From positions 310,001-374,000 of the forward strand of contig JAANBB010000010.1 of NCBI GenBank assembly GCA_014621425.1: a DNA stretch of 64,000 nt. Reading direction: 5' to 3'. Made by a program: the position numbers and the translations under genes. Under the pieces are notes generated by a model, which did no database searches, had not been told where the DNA came from, and was given only the letters and a program-made list of their open reading frames with translations. This document shows, piece by piece, positions 1-10,419 of the stretch (its first letter is position 1; each line of letters starts with the position of its first letter). The DNA comes from Cylindrodendrum hubeiense (taxonomy: Eukaryota; Ascomycota; Sordariomycetes; Hypocreales; Nectriaceae).

Positions 1-808
1 AACGAGATCAGTGTCGAATCTCTTTGGAAGAGCTTCGTCTGGTTTTGGATGCAGGACTGCGTATTGCATGGATTCTCAGGCGGGACTTCGTGTGATGACT
101 CGTTCTAGCCCTTTGCTGAGTTAGGGAAGTAACAAGATGGGACGCCATGCTCGATAGGTCTCTTCGCTCCGGCTTTGGTATCGTGATCACCTTTGCTACC
201 CGGAAGGAATTTAGGCGGTGGACACCGGCAAGGCAGCTTTAGTAAAGGCGGTGGATGTGGATTCCGATCATATGCTCGGCAGCCTGGAGGAGTTTGACGG
301 TACCGTTGTCCGAGCTCGGAGAGATATTGTCAGTGCGGAGGGTGGCATCTCGCGCCTCTTCCAAAGACACTGCTTGTGAAAGGGGTGTTTACTTTGCAAA
401 GTTGACCGAGAACCAATGATCTTCGATATCATTCAGGGCTGTACCGCGCTCTGGAGTGGCCCTGGAGTGCGCTGGGCTTGTCGAGCTACGTTTGATAGCC
501 AATATCGTCGGTCTGTAGTGGAGGGGATTGAAAGGCCCCATTTTCCAAGGAGACCAAGACGACTTTATCATCACCAGATGAAATTCTCGATGTCAAAGTT
601 ACAGTACGGCGGGATAACTAGTTGGGAAACTGTCGTTTGAGGTCTATGTAACTAGATTATCCATGGAGCGACAAACCCCTTTCAAGACGCTGTGGAAGAA
701 ACGCCCGCCTCATGCACAATTGAATCCGGGGGCTTTCTGAGTATTCTCCATAATCAATTGCCGTCCTGAAGTCCTCAGACAACAGCCGCAAGCCCAGAGG
801 CAAACCCT
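1..808. other. Degenerate sequence containing an unrecognised gene remnant
   Basis: No intact gene is visible. The frames are short and interrupted by stops. Positions about 365-620, read on the minus strand, closely match positions about 5560-5765 read on the plus strand, at both nucleotide and peptide level (for example IEDHW followed by LAK-like residues, and the stretch containing KRSST). Both copies are out of frame internally, so this is a decayed coding sequence rather than a live gene. I do not recognise the family. Confidence 0.4.
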
Positions 809-2371
809 TCAATTTCGGACCACTTCCTCAAAATCGGTTACCGCTTTGTCAGTTCCATCCTCGATTGTGGCGCCATCTTGCACAGCTCCGAAATTGCCCT
901 TCGCGGCAGATTCTTGAATCTCCTGGGGAGGGATCACACCCTCCTCGGCGAAGTAGTTGGTGTCAGACACATACTTCAGCACAAGGTAAAACATGACAGG
1001 GAACGAAACGACCTGCATGATGGTCTGAGTAAGAGTTTGGCCCCTTCCCAGCAGGTCGTTAGCAAATGTGTCTGAGTAATAAGATTGTTCGTAAGGCCAA
1101 ACTAGACTCACAAGTAGGAAACTCCTCCAGCTTCCTGACCAAAGGCAATGGCCAGTCCAGCGCTCAACATTCCTTTGAAGAAGCCACCATATCTCGCAAG
1201 AAGCTTCGGCTCGTTGCTCAGAGAGCTCATAACCCACATTACCATCATCTGGTCGATGGCATAAGCAATTCCGGTAAAGAAAATGACAAAAAAGTACGCG
1301 ACGTATGGTGTGGATGTCCAATCCCAAGCAGGACTTTCGACGTCTCGCTTGATGCCATATTTGATCTGAAAGCTCAATGCAAGTCCCCAACCAATTAGAA
1401 CGATTACAAAGGAGATCGTCAAGCCCATTGTTCCTCGAATACGCCGCGCATATCGCTTGTTGTCGAGAACCAAACCGAAGAGTAAAGTCGCGGGTATCTG
1501 AATAGTCCAGTTGATTAAGGCGCTCAATGACCGCGTTCGCAGATTGAAAGCGTGGGCTGTCAGGGTCGGAATCAATGCAGAGGACATTTCCGTGGCCGCC
1601 ATCGGCACAATTAGGAGCACCACTCGAATGTCCTTAAGCAGCATTAGGCATTCCTTGATTTCGGTGCGGAAGTCAGTGGCCGAGAAGTGCGCAAGACGCG
1701 TTCCGTCCTCTCGAACAATCTTTTCTGACGGAAGGATGCAAAAAAAGCTGACCACAAGCGACGAAGCCATGATCACAATGAAGGTAACGTACACGGAGGT
1801 TGGTACCCCGGACAATGTCGTGATATCCTTTGTGATCAAAAACACAACGAGAGCCCCAAGTGCACAACCGACGGATAAGAGGAAGAGCTGCCAGGCGATG
1901 TAAGATCCTTTGTCTTTCTCTTCGGCGTATGCAAACTGGATGTATCCTGCAACGGTCCATAGCAGACCTGCTGAGATACCGAGAATGACACCCCCCAGTA
2001 ATGCAAACCACGAATGCCCAGAGAGGTCAAAGTACCACAAGCCTCCCACAAACATGGAGTAGCCTGCAGTACCGAGCTTGAAGAGAGGTCAGCATGTAGT
2101 CACTGCAAATCACACGATCTTCACTTACTGCCATCGTCAATCTGGGTCCAATGGTGTTCATGATGCTGCCTCCGAAAAAGCCGGTGAAGGTAAAGACGGC
2201 GTAGAGGGTAGCATATGCCGTCGTAGTCACATGGGCAGAAGAAGGTTGCGCACCACCTGCTCCAAGACCGAGAATGGCCAAGTAGATGCCAACTGTCATG
2301 GCGAGGATAATGCCAGAGATGAAATTCTGAGTCCATGGGTTGGACAGCCGCAGCTTCGCTTTGAGTGACAT
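809..2371 (-). CDS. UNC93-like (DUF895) MFS membrane transporter
   Basis: A polytopic membrane protein of 480 aa resembling the fungal UNC93/DUF895 branch of the major facilitator superfamily. Substrate unknown. I read three exons with introns at 2077-2128 and 1044-1111. Splicing gives a continuous frame, joining PRLTMA to LGTAGYSM and GGVSYL to GQTLTQT, and the summed coding length is divisible by three. Features seen are an N-terminal hydrophobic helix pair, the family-like GPRLTxA-GTxGY-FVGGLW block after the first intron, about eleven hydrophobic segments and a hydrophilic acidic C-terminal tail. The start is placed at MSLKAK. An in-frame upstream Met near 2473 exists but would add a non-conserved leader. 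The gene stands alone between degenerate sequence and a 1.5-kb spacer. Family assignment is good; the transported substrate cannot be inferred. Confidence 0.8.
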
Positions 2372-3896
2372 GTTGGTAAAACGAGTTGTTTGTTGAGGGA
2401 TTGATAAGGAAGGGTTTGAGGGTTTGAGAAAGATGAGGTTCATTGGAAGATAGTCAAGGACGTGAGACCTCACAATTTATAGATCCTCACCCGCCCAGCC
2501 CCCCCTCCCCAGTATTTCAGTTCTCCCATCCCCGTGGGGCCCCATTCTCCAACCCTGTTGATTTCTATTTCTTCAAGTCTTCTTGGCCAACACGCTTCCA
2601 AGTGTGGGGTTTCGTACTGTATACAGTGAGCGGGTGGGGGCCTCATTCGGTAAGTTGACCTGACCCCGCAATGGTGTTCTGTGTTCTCCGAGTTGGCTCG
2701 TTGCCAACTACCATGGGCGTCGGTCAATCCTACACGAAAGTCCAGGATTGCACATCAGGCTCGGCAATGCAACTCGGGAAATTCTACTACTCTGTACCAA
2801 GCATCGGTAACAGATCCCAATACAACGCCGAGCACTGACATCGGAAGCGACGTTTGAAGTTGCGTGGACCCTCCATCGGACGGAAGGAACTTTTGCACTT
2901 GTATAACCTCGGCGGTCGGGCACCAAATATTTACTCAATTTTCAAAGTCCGGTTTGCAATCATAATGGGAGTCAGTCAATTCAAAGTCCGGTTTGCAATC
3001 ACGATGGGAGTCAGTCAATTCAAAGTCCGTACTTGACGGTCCCCTGCTCAAAACTAATCAATGACAGGCACATGAACCCTTTGGGTTGTTAAAGTCCGGG
3101 GTGATTCATGCCCATCGATTGGTTGGACGGCACTAGTCGTCATAAGCTCTCGTCGCTTGAACGCGAGGCGTTTTCGCTAAGGCTACAAAGCTAATGCACG
3201 TCGGGTACCATGATGCATCTCGGTGAATTTCACCATCGATACCGAGCGCACCTAACAGTCCTCAATCCAACTCCAAGTACCAGTATCAGAAACCACGATT
3301 GAAGTCGTATCGACCCTTGTTTAGCTGGAAGGAACCTTCACCCCAGGGTCATTCAGAGCACTGAACATTTACGTATCTACCACCGAAAACGGCCCATACA
3401 TTGGCATTTGAGATGAGGCTTGGTGGCGTAGTGTGCCCAAATTTGTTAAAGGCGGCTCACAAGTTCGAGAACATTCTCGGTAAGTGAACACCGACATTGC
3501 AGGGTAGTCAGCCTTCTCTCGTATTTCTCGCGCCCAGAACCGAGGCAAGTGGAGAAAATCCCTCGTTTGTTTCACACGATTCCCGCCGTCTTTACGCTAA
3601 AGTCTACTACTCTACTGAAATAGCTTACGTTTTGTGCCATGGAGGTTTATCAGCGCACACCCTCCTGGTCGGTCATCATCCTCCACCCAAAATGGAACCA
3701 ATCGGCCGTTTTGACGCTTTGGGACGGGTACCGAAGTAAAGCCTCATGTCGTTAAATAGTAAAAGCATACAGAGAAGATGCCCATTTTGCCATCGCAAAT
3801 CTGGACAGAACTATCGATCGCATCCTTCATTCTTAGGGCAAACGTACAATCTTCATCCCAATTTCTGTCAATAAAAATACCAGAGCCAAGTTAACC
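2372..3896. other. Intergenic region between a transporter gene and a hydrolase gene
   Basis: No convincing gene; only short overlapping frames. The one structured element is the 39-bp tandem repeat at 2941-3030. The region must hold the promoter of the minus-strand transporter (left side) and of the plus-strand hydrolase (right side), but no specific binding site was identified. Confidence 0.5.
2941..3030. repeat. 39-bp tandem repeat, about 2.3 copies
   Basis: Units start at 2941, 2980 and 3019 with an exact 39-bp period. Each opens with TTCAAAGTCCGGTTTGCAAT. The first two full units differ only at the CATAATGGGA/CACGATGGGA positions. The third is truncated after its first nine or ten bases. 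A shorter AAAGTCCGG core recurs near 3090. Confidence 0.85.
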
Positions 3897-5363
3897 ATGC
3901 CTCTCCTCAAACCAGAAACCATCGACAGATTGCAGAGAAAGGTTGACACATATACTCAGGGACCAAAATGTATACCAGGCTTAGTCTATGTTGTTGTGGA
4001 CCGAAATGGTGAGCATGTCTTCAAGCACGCCTCTGGCACACGTGGGATAGGTGTGCCAGAGGCCATGTCTTTCGACACCACCTTCTGGATAGCATCGTGC
4101 ACTAAGCTTGTCACGACAATCGCCGCCATGCAGCTGGTCGAGCGAGGGAAGGTTAGCTTGGACAGTGAAGAGGATGTTCAGCTTATCCTGCCAGAGTTGT
4201 CACGGGTCATGGTCCTCGTAGACGACGAAAACGGCAGTCTGAAGCTGGTAGAACAAGAACGGAGAATCACATTGAGGATGCTTCTATCACATACCGGTGA
4301 GCAAGCTGATTCCTCCAATTTCTGTTTTCTCTATTGTTTCTTGAACTCACAAAGCTCAATTCTGACTTTTTTCTATCTCGCAGCCGGATTTGGCTACAGC
4401 TTTTTCAATGAAAAGCTCAAGAAATGGTACGACCCCATCGGAATTGATGAGTTCGACAATCCAGAACGCAATATCTTTACACAACCTCTCGTCAATCAAC
4501 CCGGAACCACCTGGGAGTATGGCGTAAACATAGATTGGGTGGGCCGCCTTGTGGAACGTATTTCCGGCCTCTCTCTGGATGAATATTGTCGACTTCACAT
4601 CTTCAAACCTTTAGACATTTTAGCCACGAGTTTCTTCCCAACCGCAGAGATGAAAAAGAACTTGGCATATGTCCATAGAAGGAACCAGGATGGCTCGATT
4701 GAACTGTTCGAGCATGGACATCCGCTGCGAAAGCCGCTGGTAGCATCGACGCTTGAGGAAGTACAATCCACTGTCAACTCCGGAGGGGCAGGCCTCTTCA
4801 GCAACCCTATCGAGTATTGCAAAATCCTCGCAATGCTTCTGAATTGCGGAAAAGACCCAATCACTTCGAATCAGATTCTCGAAGCAGGGACTGTCAAAGG
4901 TAGAGGACAATATCCTGCTTAAGGCCTGCTGATACTGATACTCTGAATAGAGATGTTCTCGAACCAAATTCCTCAGTTTCCAGACTTTGCAAGGAATTCA
5001 AAGCCGCCGTGCAAGCCCAGCCTCGTAACTCATACGGATGAAATCTATCCGCAGGCCGGAAATCCCCCTCAAGGTTGGGGCCTCTCGTTCTTCTCGCTCC
5101 TTCATCCAAAAGGTCCTCCCGGTCGCGCCGCCGGCACCGCATCGTGGAGTGGCATTGTTAATCTGATATGGTGGGCAGACCTGGAAAATGGCATTGCGGG
5201 GATGGTTGCGTCCCAGATATTGCCTTTTGGCGGTGAGAGTGACGAAACAATCAATACGCTCAACGAGGCTAACGATCTAATAGATTCGCAAGTCCTTCAG
5301 TGTCAGGCTGATGTAGAGCAAGAGATATATGCTGAAATTGTGAGAAAAGGGAGAGAAAAGTAA
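3897..5363 (+). CDS. LovD-like beta-lactamase-family serine hydrolase/transesterase
   Basis: A 442-aa protein of the class C beta-lactamase/transesterase family, whose fungal members include acyltransferases such as LovD as well as plain esterases. Exons are 3897-4296, 4384-4899 and 4951-5363; the joined frame is continuous. The nucleophile motif SxxK is visible as ASCTKL near residue 64, the second motif as WEYGVN near residue 175, and the third region as SWSGIVNLIWW followed by GMVASQILPFGG. That last pattern matches LovD-type enzymes rather than the KTG box of true beta-lactamases. There is no signal peptide, so a cytosolic location is likely. No polyketide or peptide synthase lies next to it; the HR-PKS is more than 40 kb away, so a biosynthetic acyl-transfer role is only a possibility. 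Expected chemistry is acyl-serine transfer or hydrolysis; substrate unknown. Confidence 0.85.
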
Positions 5364-5559
5364 TCCATTAACGGACTCATCTGAGAATCACTGGCAGTAC
5401 CAACGTTGCATACCTTCTGGTCTGTCATGTCATGCGAACACCTCTCCCATCAAAGGGCAGCAGAGCTATGATATCTCTCTTTTGTTTTCAGATAGTGTCG
5501 ATACATCTTGGTATTTAAACAGCTTATTTTAGGGTTTCAATTGGCGCAAAATCTATCAT

Positions 5560-5765
5560 TGAGAACTTCGTCTGGTGATACTAATGCTATCTTGGTTCTC
5601 TCTCGAAAAAAAGAAAGAACTTTTTACTCCCTTCCCCTACAGTTTAACGACATGGGCTATGAAACGCAGCTCTACAAAACCAACGCACTCCGAAGGGCAC
5701 TCTAGAATGCCATACAGCCCTGTAAAATCGAAGATCATTGGATCTCGGACAAGCTTGCAAAGCAA
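5560..5765 (+). pseudogene. Degenerate fragment, inverted relative to its copy near 365-620
   Basis: This stretch aligns base for base over much of its length with the reverse complement of about 365-620. Shared landmarks are a CTGGTGAT block, GGCTAT-AAACG-AGCTC, CGCACTCC and ATCGAAGATCATTGG. Reading frames are broken in both copies, here by a TAG after a 65-residue frame. The peptide flavour (IEDHW, then LAK) is shared but I cannot assign a family. Confidence 0.5.
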
Positions 5766-5814
5766 ATCATTCTTAGAGCGGAATACGATATCTATACTAC
5801 TACTGACAGCGAAT

Positions 5815-7199
5815 TGCATGGCTGAGCCTTGGTCGCTAACACGCTGAACTCGAACCCCTTTGTGACTCCGCCCCCGTAGTTCCTTGAAGAGATAATCTCA
5901 TCTGAACTAGCTTCGCCCATGTGGATAAACATACCCTGACTCCCGCCGGCGATGATACTCTCATTCCCGATGACCGGATTAGGAGGCGTGCTATGGTCAC
6001 CCAACATAATGTTGCCCGGCTCTGGTCCACCCTTATATTTGTTGTCTAATGAGAGTAGGGAACCAAGGAGGGGCCTCAGCTTTTGTCGCATCCATCCCCA
6101 CATCATGGGCTGGCCAGAGGTGACGATTGCGACAAAAGACTCTAGCAGCGCCCAAGAAGCTCCTTCCTGTGAGCCGGTTTTAGGATTCTGTGATGACACG
6201 GGGTTAGTCGGCCCTCTTTCATTAAACAAGATATAGTTTAGAAGTGAAAGACATTAGCGCACCCTAGTAATGAGGAGGCATCGTAGGAGACCGGCTACCG
6301 TAACAACAATTCCGCCTGAAAAGAGCACAACAACGCCGATCTTTTTCACTTTGGGAATCTAAGTACCCCAGAGCATGGAAGCCGGGATTATGAGGAGGAA
6401 GGTATCTGTGGCGATATTGAGGGATAAGTTGAGGAAAATATAGAGCTTTGAGGAGGCTGGTTCGCAGAGATCTGTCACGGTAAGAGATTAGCACAAGTCC
6501 GAGTGCATTTCCTAGGTGATAAAAATCGATAGATATGCAGAAAGGCTGAATAACTTACTTCCAGGATCAGGATATACTTGCCAGAAGCAGGGAATGGGTT
6601 CGCAGTTGAAGAGGATGGAGCACATAACGGCAATATGTGCGGTGACGATGAAGACAAATCCTACGTAAATCCTGGTTTTGTATGATGGCAGATCGGCCTG
6701 AAGAAGTGAGATATGGTTGAGAGAGAAAAGCGTCATGGAAGTGATTACTCACTGTTAGGCGGAGGTCGCAGGCCGCTCTTGATTACCAACAGCACCGTTG
6801 CGTAGATGGCCCAGCCCGCAACCTAGACCTTGGACCTGCCGACCCTGTGATTCTTTTGTCTTAGCCAAATCCGCCATTCCACTTACTGTGGAGAACCCAT
6901 TCTTCTCCCACGAAACTCCATCTTTATTCGTCGCTATTGGGAGGTAGCGCAACGCGCTCTGCTTCCGTCATAACGCTGTTGGTGAGCCCGTGGAACCGGG
7001 CACTGACGGTCTTAGCGAGTGCCGTTTCTATCGTGTAGGGCATAATCACTAACAGCATCAAGTAGTCATCCGCCTCGAAGTTACGGAACACCACCTGCCG
7101 CAATATTGCATAGGCTTGAAGACCGATAGTAAGGATGCCGAGGGAGATGAAGGTAAAAGCCTCGACAGTGAAAGGCTCGAGTGCTAAATCTGTAGCCAT
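5815..7199 (-). pseudogene. Broken rhodopsin-domain integral membrane protein (fungal PF20684 type)
   Basis: The minus strand encodes recognisable blocks of the fungal rhodopsin-domain family in the right order. They are an N-terminal TM with FEADDYLML, VAGWAIYATVLLVIK, the TRIYVGF-IAVMCSILFNCEP block with its CxPxxxFW-like tail, LNIATDTFLLIIPASMLWG, KKIGVVVLFSGGIVV-AGLLRC, and ESFVAIVTSGQPMM in the last exon. Frames are interrupted by a TAG at 6823-6825 inside the expected KVQVAGW block and by another at 6359-6361 after MLWGT. Neither can be removed by a plausible intron. Both are explained by CAG to TAG changes. An intact family member lies at 45806-47228. A sequencing error could account for one stop but less easily for two. 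Confidence 0.7.
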
Positions 7200-8540
7200 G
7201 CTCTCGTCGTCGACGCGATAATGATTGGGGCAGCAACGAGAAGTCCCGTCACCAGCGGACACGCCCCCTGTAAGAGCCCGGAACGATCTTTGGGTCGGTG
7301 CTAGGTGTTGGTAGTTTTGGCACCTACAAGACGTACATGTCCAAGCAAAACAAGGGGTGTCTTTATGGGCTTTGTGCTCAACACGGGCTTGAGCTAAGGA
7401 GGATCGTTACCCTTGGAGCAAAATTGTGAGCGAAGGCGGAACGCGATGGCAGCCGATAATTGCACACCCATGTGAAATCGAAATCCAATGACCGGGAACG
7501 GTGATCGGTATCTTACCTCGGTTAAGCTGGATAGGCGTAGCGTCAACTAGCCTGGGTAGCGAGTCATTCGCAACCACATCGAGCTACAGCACACGCCAGC
7601 ATGCAATGGGGGTTCATGGCGTATACCCTATATTACTGACGAAGATATTCTCCATATCTTCCAGTTATACTAGCTCCAAACCTTTGTTGTCTGCTCCACA
7701 GGGCAAGACTTTGAAGCCTACTGATAAGGGGCTCTGGCAGTATGTGCTTGCAAACGCGTCCTTTGCACCTCCAGTGGCAATGAAGACTTGCCAGAATGGT
7801 CATTCACACAGAAGGAGAACATTGAGAGACAGGGGCGAACGCACACCCTCACGCCATTCTCCGATATATCGACACGGGGTCTCTTCGAGGAACGAAGAGA
7901 CAAAAGCGACGACTTGCTCTGCAAGCCGCTGGACTCTGACGCTGACCCCGATCTAAAGAAAACGCGCGCCTTGGGGACGGTACTAACCTTAACCCCACAA
8001 TGGCATCGCTCGGCAGCACCAAGCGGCAGATCACCGAATTTGGCCTAAGTATGTAAGGGCCAAAGTACCGCACGTCCCTCAGCACCCATGTCAAATTTTA
8101 GCCCTCCGAGGTAACCTCCCGAATGCTTCCTCGGCAAAGATAATGCCTTATTCAGCCGAACGCAGCGTACGAGAGGGAAAAATCGGTTCGGCATTGAAGA
8201 TATTTCCTAATTCGTATACCTACATCTTTGATAACATGACCTTCGACTGGTCGTCGCAATCTGAACAAGCCTAAAAAGTATATCAACCCGAAATGACCAT
8301 CTGCTGCCCACTTTCTCCGATTAGCTTAGAGGTAGGTTCATAGCTAGTAAGTAAATTAATTCCCACGAGCTTGATCAATCACTATCTCAATCGCTGAGAG
8401 CAAGTGTAACGACTGTGCTCGTGGGTTACTCCATGCGAGGTATAGGGTAGGTCTTGAGGTGATGGAATCTGCAGTAGTCCGTAGGGTTTATGTTAGCAGA
8501 GCGGCGGTGACATTACTTACTAAGCGTGGAAACGTGTTGG
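7200..8540. other. Intergenic region without recognisable genes
   Basis: Only overlapping short frames on both strands, none with a recognisable domain. Base composition is ordinary up to about 8.5 kb, then drops sharply in GC. Confidence 0.45.
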
Positions 8541-9200
8541 TATTACTTTTGGTAATGATCAATCGGATAAGTGTAGTGAAACAAGTTAATTAAGGTAATT
8601 AAGTTATGTTCATAGATGCATAGTGATATCAGGTTTTCTAATACTTATATACTTAGTGGATCACTTAGATTATATAATGATCCTCGAGAGCCTAGATTAT
8701 TATTTAACCGATGGAGAGTTTTTACTACAATAAGAGATAACGATACCGAGGTCAAGATATAGTATCTGGCTTCTAATAGTAATCTACCAAACCTACAAAT
8801 TCACTTTTACCCACGAGTCAGGAGAAAGAGATATTTCTTCTCTATTAGTAATATCTAATATATTTATTGGAGAGTTTAATTTTATAAACTTTAATAATAC
8901 GTTTAATAAAATTAGGTTATATAATATTGCTCATGTATTTAATATAGTGAAGAAATCTAATAGTTAAGAGCATAAATTTATTCAAGAGTATAGGTTTAAC
9001 GTAAAGAATAAGACAAACTTCAAAATGAAATAAACTTAAAAGAAAAACACCTAATGTAGAGAATAAATTAATATAGAAAGTAAGGAGAACATAAATATAG
9101 CCCTATTTATATCCTCCTTTAATAGGAAGAAACCTATGGAATGTAGGCAAGAAAATAAGATTATATAGGACATGTAGGTATTAAGAAACTTCAAAAATCA
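8540..9200. other. AT-rich decayed island
   Basis: A sharply bounded AT-rich stretch, dominated by TAAT, TTAT and ATAGTA words with almost no open frame on either strand. The composition differs strongly from the flanking sequence and resembles repeats destroyed by repeat-induced point mutation. No terminal repeats or transposase domain could be read, so the original element is unknown. Its right edge abuts the truncated CorA-like remnant, as if an insertion had removed that gene's 5' part. Confidence 0.5.
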
Positions 9201-9204
9201 CGAA

Positions 9205-9741
9205 CCACTAAAGGTCACACTAGCCTGCACACTCGAGCACTTTCCTCAAGGATCCCGCCCCTCGACTCTCCGAGTCACCTGTGAGAAGGTTCCCATTGAA
9301 ACAAACCAATTTGATGATCGTCTCCTGTGTAAAAATGATGAACGCTACGAGATCACACGCAGCGAACTGGAACAACAACGCGCCGACGATATCCAACGTT
9401 TCACATATGTGACCGTCGTCATTCTTCCCATGGGGTTTGCAACTGGCATGTTCAGCATGAGTAAAGCACCCGCATTTCGAACGTGGATAAACATGGTTAT
9501 CACCGGATTCTCGGTCTTTTGGTACTGTAATGTTGCTAGTCTTTCGAAGACCATCGAAGGACTCCTTGTAGGAGTGTATAGACGTGCTCCCAACTTCCTT
9601 GGGCGAAGCAAATGGCCTTGGCGTAAACACAAGACCCAAAGAAACGGGAGTAGCGAGAAAATACCGAGAAATGTATTTAGCGCCATGAAGGAAAGGATGA
9701 GCTCAAGTTTGAATAAGAGAACAAAACAAGATGAAACCTAG
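9205..9741 (+). pseudogene. 5'-truncated CorA-like divalent metal transporter remnant
   Basis: A plus-strand frame without a proper start encodes a helix-rich segment (ELEQQRADDIQRFTYV) followed by LPMGFATGMFSMS. This resembles the junction before the first membrane helix in fungal CorA-like magnesium transporters, where IxxLPLxFxTGxFxMN is typical. A second hydrophobic segment (MVITGFSVFWYCNVA) and a basic tail follow, ending at 9741. The long N-terminal cytoplasmic domain is missing; the AT-rich island lies where it should be. The canonical GMN is replaced by SMS, as in several divergent fungal members. Likely non-functional. The antisense frame of similar length looks like a shadow. Confidence 0.5.
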
Positions 9742-10419
9742 GGGGGGGGATCATACAGGAAGGGATATAGACTAGTACCCTACCAGAGAAATTAGTGAAG
9801 CCAGTAATAGTTATCGTACGAGGCCTCAACTCGCGAGTCAAGCTAAGAAAGTAGTTTCAATTATCAATCTTATGCAATGAAACAGCTCAAAATAATAATC
9901 CTCAAATCTGCGTCGGTTTAGCTATATGTGATCCTGAAGACTTCTAAATGATGCAATATATGAGATCATTCACCAGCGGCATTCAGGCCCTTGATCAGCC
10001 CGATTCCTTTTGTTGCATTACTAGCTACTTCAAAAATGGAACGAACACCCCGCTAATGAGTAAAGCAATGAAAGCTTATTTTGGGGTTGACATTCTTGTC
10101 TGTGTGGCTAGATAATTCAATTAATGCCAGGTCACCGAGCCCAATCGTCAAACACTTCAGTTAGGCATGTTGACAGCCCCTATGTATGAGTCCCATCAAC
10201 GATGGCAGGTAGGACGAGTTGTAAAATCTTTCATGGTTATTAACCGATGAAAATACTCATTATGTTTGCCCTGGAACTTAGAAGCCAAGTGAAACGCCCT
10301 GGAAGATGCTTTCATATGACATCTCCTTTTCTGTGATAAGCTTTGTTAAACTAACTGGCAAGCTGGGTCTCGGTATGGATTGATATTTGCAGCGATTAAT
10401 ATTGTAATTGAAGAGCTGT
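9742..10419. other. Intergenic region
   Basis: No gene supported. A G9 run occurs near 9741-9750 immediately after the CorA-like remnant. The rest is low in coding signal and includes the 3' flank of the minus-strand MFS gene. Confidence 0.45.

Noticed and set aside
7501..7956. A 151-residue plus-strand open frame with overlapping frames on both strands
   Set aside because: Low-information Ser/Thr/Arg-rich translation with no recognisable family; typical of GC-moderate noncoding DNA.
9220..9639. Minus-strand 139-residue frame over the CorA-like remnant
   Set aside because: The plus strand gives the family-like LPMGFATGMFSMS and helical context; the minus-strand frame shows no domain.
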